This document shows, one piece after another, positions 1 through 5,111 of a stretch of DNA of 6,076 nucleotides. The number at the start of each line of letters is the position of its first letter. The stretch's first letter is position 1. The stretch covers positions 1-6,076 of the forward strand of contig CAJAKT010000565.1 in assembly GCA_903940375.1 (NCBI GenBank), given 5' to 3'. Source of the DNA: an uncultured bacterium. Lineage in GTDB: Bacteria; Actinomycetota; Actinomycetes; S36-B12. Both the position numbers and the translations under genes were made by a program. The notes below the pieces were generated by a model. That model had not been told where the DNA came from and made no database searches. It saw only the letters and a list, made by a program, of their open reading frames with translations.

Positions 1-9
1 CTGTTCGAT

Positions 10-23
10 CGAACGCCTGTACG
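10..23. promoter_or_regulatory. Second, imperfect SOS (LexA) box
   Basis: The bases CGAACGCCTGTACG match the Gram-positive LexA operator CGAACRNRYGTTYG at all but two positions (C for R, A for T). The site lies just downstream of a leftward-facing promoter candidate (25-53), about where its transcript would start, which is a normal place for a repressor site. The left half is also part of a perfect 12-bp palindrome, GTTCGATCGAAC (3-14). LexA binding is inferred from the sequence only; it could be a chance half-site. Confidence 0.45.
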
Positions 24-24
24 A

Positions 25-53
25 TTTGTAGCACAGCCCGGGCGACACGTCCA
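25..53 (-). promoter_or_regulatory. Candidate leftward promoter divergent from lexA
   Basis: On the minus strand, TGGACG (48-53) and TACAAA (25-30) are separated by 17 bases, a fair -35/-10 pair for the housekeeping sigma factor. It points out of the left edge of the window, so the gene it would serve is not visible. In Corynebacterium (divS) and Mycobacterium (Rv2719c) an SOS-induced cell-division inhibitor gene is divergent to lexA, so a gene of that kind is a reasonable guess. The guess rests on family knowledge and not on sequence seen here. Confidence 0.35.
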
Positions 54-63
54 GCACGACATT

Positions 64-77
64 CGAACATATGTTTG
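64..77. promoter_or_regulatory. SOS (LexA) box of lexA
   Basis: CGAACATATGTTTG fits the Gram-positive/actinobacterial SOS consensus CGAACRNRYGTTYG at every position. It overlaps the predicted -35 element of the lexA promoter (75-80), so bound LexA would block its own transcription. This is the usual negative autoregulation of lexA, relieved when RecA filaments trigger LexA self-cleavage after DNA damage. Confidence 0.9.
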
Positions 78-103
78 AAATTGTGAGGAAGAATCGCTAC
101 CGT
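75..103 (+). promoter_or_regulatory. lexA promoter
   Basis: TTGAAA (75-80) and TACCGT (98-103) are spaced by 17 bases and fit a housekeeping promoter with an actinobacterial TAnnnT -10. The -35 is overlapped by the perfect SOS box. Transcription would begin near base 110, leaving a leader of roughly 78 nt. The leader holds two short GC stems: CCGGG/CCCGG (123-127 with 136-140) and GACCGC/GCGGTC (152-157 with 161-166). I see no known riboswitch in it. Confidence 0.6.
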
Positions 104-187
104 GACGACACGAACACTCGCACCGGGGTCTGACACCCGGCCGGGAGCCGAGACCGCACCGCGGTCCGGGGATGAGGGGATGCAGCC

Positions 188-904
188 GTGGTCGCACGAG
201 TAACCGAACTGCCCGACGGGCCCGTCGACGAGACCGGCCTGACCCCGCGCCAGCGGGCGATCCTGGCCATGATCCGCGACACCGTCGAGACCCGCGGCTA
301 CCCGCCGAGCGTGCGCGAGATCGGCGAGGGGGTCGGCCTGACCTCCCCCAGCAGCGTTGCCCACCAGCTCGGCACCCTGGAGCGGATGGGCTACCTGCGC
401 CGTGACCCGAACCGGCCGCGCGCCCTCGTCGTGGCCGACCTCGGTGAGAACGTCGTCACCGAGCCCGCCCCGGCAAAGCGCCCGGGCCTGCGGGCCGTCG
501 AGACCGTCGACCCCGATATCCACCGCCCCGAGGCCGCCTACGTCCCCGTCGTCGGTCGCATCGCCGCCGGTGGCCCGATCCTGGCCGAGCAGGATGTCGA
601 GGCGGTCTTCCCGCTCCCCCGTGATCTGGTCGGCGACGGCGAGCTGTTCATGCTCAAGGTCGTGGGCGACTCGATGATCGATGCCGCCATCTGCGACGGT
701 GACTGGGTCGTCGTGCGCCAGCAGAACACCGCCGAGAACGGCGACATCGTCGCGGCCCTGCTCGACGACGAGGCCACGGTCAAGACGTTCAAGCGTCGTG
801 ACGGCCATGTCTGGCTGATGCCGCACAATCCGGCGTACGCCCCGATCCTCGGCGACCACGCCACGGTGATGGGCAAGGTCGTCACGGTGCTGCGCAAGCT
901 CTGA
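188..904 (+). CDS. lexA: LexA, SOS-response transcriptional repressor and self-cleaving protease
   Basis: The 238-residue product is the cytoplasmic repressor of the DNA-damage regulon. It binds SOS boxes as a dimer and cleaves itself when stimulated by RecA-ssDNA filaments. Residues 18-82 form the winged-helix DNA-binding domain, with the typical actinobacterial TPRQRAIL, RGYPPSVREIG, GLTSPSSV and RDPNRPRAL blocks. A loose linker (about 85-115) leads to the S24 peptidase domain. The scissile Ala127-Gly128 bond lies in VGRIAAGGP. The catalytic pair is Ser162 (GDSMI) and Lys199 (ATVKTF), so the protein should be fully active. Length is normal for actinobacteria. The GTG start at 188 is supported by GAGGGGA at 174-180, seven bases upstream; the ATG at 180 is out of frame and soon stops. 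The gene has its own SOS box and promoter upstream. Its TGA is directly followed by the stop codon of a converging gene, with no terminator between them. Confidence 0.97.
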   Translation: MVARVTELPDGPVDETGLTPRQRAILAMIRDTVETRGYPPSVREIGEGVGLTSPSSVAHQLGTLERMGYLRRDPNRPRALVVADLGENVVTEPAPAKRPGLRAVETVDPDIHRPEAAYVPVVGRIAAGGPILAEQDVEAVFPLPRDLVGDGELFMLKVVGDSMIDAAICDGDWVVVRQQNTAENGDIVAALLDDEATVKTFKRRDGHVWLMPHNPAYAPILGDHATVMGKVVTVLRKL

Positions 905-3445
905 CTATCGAGCCGCACTTCCCTTGACCACGACCACCTTGATGTAGTTCGCAACGCCGGTTGCTTCATCAATGAGAGCGACCGTGTAGGCCCCCGGTCG
1001 GTTCGTCTTGAACACCGGCAGAGCCGCCAGTCCGCGGCTGTCAGGGCTCGTGGCACCCATCAAGAGGTATCGCCCGGCCACCTTGATCCTGGCTGCGTAC
1101 CTGTGCCCGATCACGAGACCAGGAACGACGAGTGAGATTGCCTTGCCCACGGAGGCGGGCAATCGCGGAGCTCCACCCAGATTTGAAGCCGGAGGATGAA
1201 CCATTGTGCGCACCACCGCCGCATCGGCTTCCGCCTGGCTCACCACGGTCAGGCTCGTCGTCAGGTGAACGGGGGTCAGCGGATTCCTCGGCAGCCACGG
1301 CGCCGGATTCCCGGTCGACCCTTCCGTCGGTGGCTTCGTGACGGTAGCGGTGACAACTTCTGCCGATTCCTCCGGCGCGCCCACGGGCGCGGCAGGTGCG
1401 GCAGGTGCGGCGCTTCTCACCGACACCACCAGGTCGGCCTCGGAATAGGTGTAGCCCGAGGCGCTGATATCCACGATCTGCGGATCAACGGAGATGCCCA
1501 CCTCCGCACCCACCTTGGGAATGAGTTCGCCATTCACCGGCTGATAGACACCTCCCGTGAGGCCACTCAACTCGGCGTACGACAGACCCCACATGCACTC
1601 GGCGAGAGCGGTTGGGACGACCATGCGTGCCTGCCCGTAGTAGACGTTTCCATCAAACTTCAAGTGACGGCCATTAGTGCCAAAGGTCAACGTCTGCTGC
1701 TGCTCATCCCATGACGGGACATTCCCGCCGTTGCCATTCGTCGATGACGCAGCTACGCCCTGCCCTAGGCAGTCGAGACTGATCGGGAATCCCCAATCGG
1801 TCACATAGGTGCGGCCGTCGTAGACCTGGAAGCTCCAGTCACGGTTTGTCGCTGCGAAGTACTGGGAGTCTGGGCTATCGCCAGTGAACTGCCAAGAGGA
1901 AGGAGCACCGGACACGGTCAACTCGTAGTTCCCGCTGGAGTCCTGCAGTCCGGTCGCCATATCGGACATGTAGCCCTGTACGAACAGCGGCTCGAATCCG
2001 TCTTGACTCGTGCGGAGAGTCACCCGGTATTCGAAGATGGGATCGAGCGGCGCGCCCCCCGGACAACCGAAAGCATGGTCTACATCTGGATTCTCGGGGT
2101 CATAGCCCGCCCAGATGCCATTCGAATCACAGCCCCAGCCGTCACGATGGAACCCGTCTACCTGGCTATACATCTCGATGTTGATGTACGGGTAGTCAGA
2201 ACCCCCACTGCCATCTTCCGCGAGGTCTACGGGCCGCAACCAGAACTGCACCCGCATATCGTGCGTCGTCACGTGGGCGTCAGTGCCTGGATGGGTTGCA
2301 TTCGGCGTTGCCCACACCTCGTAGCTGTCCCAGTTCCCGTTCCACGTCGCGTGGGTGGGCGCAGTTGCGGCAAGCCATTCCGTGTCACCGACCCCGCGGT
2401 ACTCCAGAGAGACCACGCAGTTGGTATCCGTCGCGTCAACACACCGCCAGTGGCGAGTTTGGAAGCCGACCCCGTCACCCAGTCCGTCGTTGAGCTGGAA
2501 GGTCTCCGGATGGGCGAGTGTGCCCACCGGTCCGGGGATTGTGAATGTCGACGCAGCGCCCTCATCCTGGGAAGTTGGGGTCACTGTCAGGCGATAAACA
2601 CGACCTGCGACGAAAGCGATGCTGGCAGCGAACTCACCACTGCTGTCAGTGGTGCCGGCGAACAGCTCGGCGTCTGTGCCGTCCACTCGAGAGATTCTGA
2701 CGTCAGCCCCGACGATCTGTGTCGTCCCGTTCGTGCCGACAACCTGGCCGAATACGCTCCGACCGTCGAGTGCGAAGATGCCACTATCCTGAGGGAGTTC
2801 CCAGGTCATCTCCGAGCCATGTGACACGTCGTCCTGCGGCGGGGAGACGGTGACCGAACCCTCGACGGGAGAGCTCGACTGGGCACGGAACGCACCCGTC
2901 GGATACGGGGCTCCGTCTGCCGAAATACTGGACGAACGAGTCACGAATGTAACTGCCCCAGCGCCATTCCGGACCACAACCTGAGCTTCGCCGAGCGCCG
3001 TTACTCGGTCAGCCGACTTCACAGTGCCCTGAACAGATCCCGATGGAGCCCCGACCGTCAGCACGGTGGTGGTGCCATCCGTTACACGGTCCGCGGCCGC
3101 GACCTTGCCGGTGGCATAGTCGACGGCATACACCGAGATGGCTGGGGAGGCCGATGGCGTGCGGAGGTTGAAGACATAGCTGCAGACGCCGACAGCACAA
3201 GTGAAGGAGTCCGGCGCAGCCGCTACGACGACAGTGCCATCCGCCCCGAGATCGGCCGCCATGACGGTGGCACCACCTACACCCACATATGAGGGATCTT
3301 GGAATACCTGCACTTGAACCGTGAAACTCACCGTGATCTGATCTGCTTCTACAGGCGAAACACCGGGGCTGGCACCCATGAGCGCCCCCGTGCAGACCAA
3401 CGCTGACCCCGCGAGAGCAATGAACTGGCGACGAGAAATGGTCAT
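905..3445 (-). CDS. Large exported (Tat-type signal) beta-sandwich-repeat protein, function unknown
   Basis: The 846-residue product begins MTISRRQFIALAGSAL, a good twin-arginine (S-R-R-x-F) export signal with a hydrophobic stretch to about residue 24 and a possible cleavage site at VEA-DQ (34/35). Residues about 135-205 and 230-305 look like carboxypeptidase-regulatory/CNA-B-like beta-sandwich repeats (for example VFGQVVG, GADVRI, TTDSSGEF). Residues about 325-675 form a region I do not recognise, rich in Trp, Tyr and Asp. The mature part has eight Cys (83, 88, 335, 343, 439, 461, 559, 617), perhaps four disulfides. An Ala/Pro linker (679-691) precedes a C-terminal beta domain (about 765-840). 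No LPxTG anchor is present, so release or non-covalent attachment is likely. An in-frame TTG at 3517 would add 24 residues, but those are encoded by the insertion sequence and would bury the signal peptide, so ATG 3445 is chosen. The IS sits just upstream and has replaced the native leader. Codon use is less GC-rich than in lexA (hand count of first 40 codons: 62% versus 90% G/C at third positions). Confidence 0.85.
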   Translation of the reverse strand: MTISRRQFIALAGSALVCTGALMGASPGVSPVEADQITVSFTVQVQVFQDPSYVGVGGATVMAADLGADGTVVVAAAPDSFTCAVGVCSYVFNLRTPSASPAISVYAVDYATGKVAAADRVTDGTTTVLTVGAPSGSVQGTVKSADRVTALGEAQVVVRNGAGAVTFVTRSSSISADGAPYPTGAFRAQSSSPVEGSVTVSPPQDDVSHGSEMTWELPQDSGIFALDGRSVFGQVVGTNGTTQIVGADVRISRVDGTDAELFAGTTDSSGEFAASIAFVAGRVYRLTVTPTSQDEGAASTFTIPGPVGTLAHPETFQLNDGLGDGVGFQTRHWRCVDATDTNCVVSLEYRGVGDTEWLAATAPTHATWNGNWDSYEVWATPNATHPGTDAHVTTHDMRVQFWLRPVDLAEDGSGGSDYPYINIEMYSQVDGFHRDGWGCDSNGIWAGYDPENPDVDHAFGCPGGAPLDPIFEYRVTLRTSQDGFEPLFVQGYMSDMATGLQDSSGNYELTVSGAPSSWQFTGDSPDSQYFAATNRDWSFQVYDGRTYVTDWGFPISLDCLGQGVAASSTNGNGGNVPSWDEQQQTLTFGTNGRHLKFDGNVYYGQARMVVPTALAECMWGLSYAELSGLTGGVYQPVNGELIPKVGAEVGISVDPQIVDISASGYTYSEADLVVSVRSAAPAAPAAPVGAPEESAEVVTATVTKPPTEGSTGNPAPWLPRNPLTPVHLTTSLTVVSQAEADAAVVRTMVHPPASNLGGAPRLPASVGKAISLVVPGLVIGHRYAARIKVAGRYLLMGATSPDSRGLAALPVFKTNRPGAYTVALIDEATGVANYIKVVVVKGSAAR

Positions 3446-3451
3446 GGAATC
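3444..3451. repeat. Left target-site duplication of the IS
   Basis: ATGGAATC lies directly outside the left inverted repeat and is repeated exactly at 4886-4893. Eight bases is the usual duplication length for ISL3-family elements. On the minus strand the repeat contributes the A and T of the start codon of the exported-protein gene. Confidence 0.95.
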
Positions 3452-3475
3452 GGATCTCCTGACGCATCCGTGGGT
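3452..3475 (+). repeat. Left terminal inverted repeat (IRL)
   Basis: These 24 bases, beginning GGATCTCCTGACGCATCC, are the exact reverse complement of 4862-4885. The match stops at the next base on both the inner and the outer side. Read outward (minus strand) the tip contains AGGAGATCC, a Shine-Dalgarno-like motif pointing into the flanking gene. Confidence 0.97.
3456..3460 (-). promoter_or_regulatory. IS-borne Shine-Dalgarno motif in front of the exported-protein gene
   Basis: On the minus strand the inverted-repeat tip reads AGGAG followed by 10 bases and then the ATG at 3445. The spacing is somewhat long but usable. The native leader, now moved to the other side of the IS, ends GGGGGA-TTCC before the same ATG and would have been the original ribosome binding site. 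Whether the IS motif really drives translation is inference. Confidence 0.45.
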
Positions 3476-3499
3476 GCCTTGACGCTGCCGTGAAACAGG

Positions 3500-3568
3500 T
3501 GCACGCCGCTCTCGCAATAGATTTCGGGCTGTCTAGTTCCTGAAATCGTGAGCGGAGAACGGCGTGCA
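3500..3568 (+). promoter_or_regulatory. Predicted protective hairpin over the transposase start
   Basis: TGCACGCCG-C-TCTC (3500-3513) pairs with GAGA-A-CGGCGTGCA (3555-3568), 13 of 14 positions. The right arm covers most of the GGAG ribosome binding site (3554-3557) and the whole GTG start codon (3564-3566). A smaller nested stem, GATTTC/GAAATC (3520-3525 with 3542-3547), lies in the loop. In IS10 and IS50 such a fold hides the start site in transcripts that enter from outside the element, while transcripts from the internal promoter lack the left arm and are translated. The same logic fits here if the internal transcript begins after about 3513. The fold is seen by eye; the role is inferred. 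Confidence 0.5.
3518..3523 (+). promoter_or_regulatory. Candidate -10 element of the transposase promoter
   Basis: TAGATT fits the actinobacterial TAnnnT pattern and would start a transcript near 3530, just after the left arm of the predicted hairpin. No good -35 lies 16-18 bases upstream (acaggt at 3495-3500 at best), so the promoter would be weak, as is common for IS transposases. Confidence 0.3.
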
Positions 3569-4862
3569 GGAAACAAGGGTATGGCGTGCCCTGCTGGGGC
3601 TGCAGAACACGGTCGTGGAGGGCGTGGAGTTCGACGAGGACGCGGGCGCGGTCGTGGTGCACGTGCGTCCGGTCGCGTCACGGCGGGGACGGTGCGGGAC
3701 GTGCCGGCGGCGCAGTCCTCGCTTCGATCACGGGGATGGCCGGCGCCGGTGGCGGGCCCTGGACCTGGGGACCGTGCAGGCGTTCGTCGAGGCCGATGCG
3801 CCGCGCGTGGCGTGCCGCCGGCATGGGGTGACGGTCGCGTCGGTGCCGTGGGCGCGCCACGACGCCGGCCATACCCGCGACTTCGACGACACCGTCGCGT
3901 GGCTGGCCACGGTCACCTCCAAGACGGCCGTGACCCGGCTGATGCGGGTGGCGTGGCGCACGGTCGGGTCGATCGTCGCCCGGGTCTGGGCCGACACCGG
4001 CGGCGCCGTGGACCGGCTCGAGGGACTGGCGCGGATCGGGATCGACGAGATCTCCTACCGGCGCGGCCAGCAATACCTGACCGTGATCGTCGACCACGAC
4101 TCCGGGCGACTGGTCTGGGCCGCGCCCGGGAACAGCGCCGCGACCCTGCGCACCTTCTTCGACGCCCTCGGCGAGACCAGAAGCGCTGCCATCACTCACG
4201 TCTCCGCCGACGGCGCGGACTGGATCGCAGTCGTCGTGGCGGAACGGATCCCCGACGCGGTCCTCTGCGCGGACGCGTTCCACGTCGTCCAATGGGCGAC
4301 CGCCGCGCTCGACCAGGTCAGGATCCAGGCGTGGCGCGATGCCCGCGCAGCCGCGCGATCCGAGCCGAAACGCGGACGCGGAGCACCACGCAAGGACGCC
4401 CCGCTGCGGCCGGCCAGCACCCTGGCGAGAGGCATCCAGCGGTCCCGCTACGCCCTCTGGAAGAACCCCGAGGACCTCACCGAACGCCAGCACGCCAAGC
4501 TCGCCTGGATCGCCACGACCGACCCGAAGCTCTACCGCGCCTACCTGCTGAAAGAGGGCCTGCGCACCATCTTCCAGCTTCCCCACGACGACGCCGTCGA
4601 AGCACTCGACCTCTGGCTCGGCTGGGCCAGACGCTGCCGCATCCCCGCGTTCACCAAGCTCGCCCGCAGCGTCAAGAAGTTCCGCGACGTGATCCTCAAC
4701 GCCATCGCCCACCGGCTCTCCAACTCCCTCATCGAGTCAGTCAACGCCAAGATCCGGCTCATCACCCGCATCGCCTTCGGCTTCAAGAACGTCGACGCCC
4801 TCATCGCCCTGGCCATGCTCAGCCTTGGAGGACACCGACCCGTCCTGCCCGGCCGAAACTGA
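3564..4862 (+). CDS. ISL3-family DDE transposase
   Basis: The 432-residue enzyme cuts and joins the ends of its own element. Its N-terminus carries the family's zinc-finger-like Cys/His set (C44-x2-C47 and C84-x2-H87). A helix-turn-helix-like region follows (about 105-140), then the catalytic core. The likely DDE residues are Asp161 in IGIDEISY, Asp237 in CADAFHVV and Glu391 in NSLIESVNAKIR. The end, SLGGHRPVLPGR, is also typical of the family. No frameshift or premature stop is seen, so it is probably functional. The GTG start at 3564 has GGAG at 3554-3557 with six bases of spacing. Both lie in the right arm of a predicted hairpin that may limit expression. The stop codon overlaps the right inverted repeat. 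Reading is in the direction of lexA, antisense to the exported-protein gene. Confidence 0.96.
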   Translation: MQETRVWRALLGLQNTVVEGVEFDEDAGAVVVHVRPVASRRGRCGTCRRRSPRFDHGDGRRRWRALDLGTVQAFVEADAPRVACRRHGVTVASVPWARHDAGHTRDFDDTVAWLATVTSKTAVTRLMRVAWRTVGSIVARVWADTGGAVDRLEGLARIGIDEISYRRGQQYLTVIVDHDSGRLVWAAPGNSAATLRTFFDALGETRSAAITHVSADGADWIAVVVAERIPDAVLCADAFHVVQWATAALDQVRIQAWRDARAAARSEPKRGRGAPRKDAPLRPASTLARGIQRSRYALWKNPEDLTERQHAKLAWIATTDPKLYRAYLLKEGLRTIFQLPHDDAVEALDLWLGWARRCRIPAFTKLARSVKKFRDVILNAIAHRLSNSLIESVNAKIRLITRIAFGFKNVDALIALAMLSLGGHRPVLPGRN

Positions 4863-4885
4863 CCCACGGATGCGTCAGGAGATCC
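4862..4885 (-). repeat. Right terminal inverted repeat (IRR)
   Basis: This is an exact reverse complement of 3452-3475 over 24 bases. It begins at the last base of the transposase stop codon. Read outward (plus strand) it again ends in AGGAGATCC. Because the target starts with ATG, this places AGGAG four bases before an ATG at 4886. Confidence 0.97.
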
Positions 4886-4893
4886 ATGGAATC
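4886..4893. repeat. Right target-site duplication of the IS
   Basis: ATGGAATC is identical to 3444-3451 and directly abuts the right inverted repeat, marking the exact insertion point. Removing the IS and one copy restores a leader ending GGGGGATTCCATG on the minus strand for the exported-protein gene. Confidence 0.95.
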
Positions 4894-5111
4894 CCCCGAT
4901 TCACTTGAACGCTGGCAGGATGCTAAACCGCACGGCGACGAATCAACTGCCCAGACCAACCGAATATCTGATTGTTACCAACGACATTTCGGAAATGCCC
5001 CGTTCTCGCCCGTGTTCACCCTGGCGTGAAGGACGAAATGCGGCGCTTGTCCGAATTGTCATTTAGATGGCAGCGTCTTCGGCAACTTGAGCCGTGAGGC
5101 ACCATTGACAG
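4894..5111. other. Remaining divergent intergenic region
   Basis: This is the stretch that separated the exported-protein gene (leftward) from the SGNH lipoprotein gene (rightward) before the IS arrived. It is more AT-rich than its surroundings, as expected for a control region, and should still hold the original promoter of the exported-protein gene. I find no convincing promoter: minus-strand TTGATT (4941-4946) with TAGCAT (4920-4925) has only a 15-base spacer, and plus-strand TTGTCA (5056-5061) has no partner -10. A plus-strand reading frame of 47 codons (4886-5029) opens at the target-site ATG but looks accidental. Confidence 0.6.
4985..4997. repeat. 13-bp perfect palindrome in the intergenic region
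   Basis: CATTTC-G-GAAATG is a perfect inverted repeat with a single central base, in the middle of the divergent intergenic region. It could be an operator for a regulator acting on one or both flanking genes. A short palindrome can also arise by chance, and no regulator is visible nearby other than LexA, whose consensus it does not match. Confidence 0.25.

Larger units (their letters stand above)
3452..4885 (+). mobile_element. Complete ISL3-family insertion sequence, 1434 bp
   Basis: The element is bounded by perfect 24-bp inverted repeats and flanked by a perfect 8-bp target duplication, and it holds one intact transposase gene reading rightwards. Length, terminal repeats beginning GG, duplication size and transposase type all agree with the ISL3 family. 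The transposase stop codon TGA (4860-4862) overlaps the right inverted repeat by one base, so the element is very compact. Undamaged ends and identical flanking duplication suggest a recent insertion without later rearrangement. I cannot name the specific IS without a database search. Confidence 0.96.

Noticed and set aside
1022..1039. Hairpin AGCCGC/GCGGCT as a possible lexA terminator
   Set aside because: Only a 6-bp stem without a T-run, lying inside the coding part of the converging gene about 120 bases past lexA.
538..1056. 172-codon minus-strand frame across the lexA 3' end
   Set aside because: It is antisense to the catalytic domain of lexA and out of frame with the downstream exported-protein gene; Ser/Arg/Thr-rich shadow.
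1388..1412. Short tandem repeat in the exported-protein gene
   Set aside because: It simply encodes the Ala/Pro linker (PAAPAAPVGAP) between domains and is too short to count as a variable repeat locus.
2003..2824. 273-codon plus-strand frame opposite the exported-protein gene
   Set aside because: The minus-strand frame is far longer, has a Tat signal and coherent domains; this one is antisense without recognisable motifs or a good ribosome binding site.
3446..3517. 24-codon N-terminal extension of the exported protein from TTG 3517
   Set aside because: It is encoded by the IS end and would place charged residues before the signal peptide; the ATG at 3445 gives a normal Tat signal.
3678..4712. 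344-codon open frame on the minus strand inside the transposase gene
   Set aside because: Antisense shadow of a strongly supported transposase; composition is low-complexity Gly/Asp/Arg/Val and no family is recognisable.
3548..5029. 493-codon open frame on the plus strand through the IS
   Set aside because: It overlaps the true transposase in another frame; its translation is Arg/Pro/Gly-rich without any domain, as expected for a shadow frame in GC-rich DNA.
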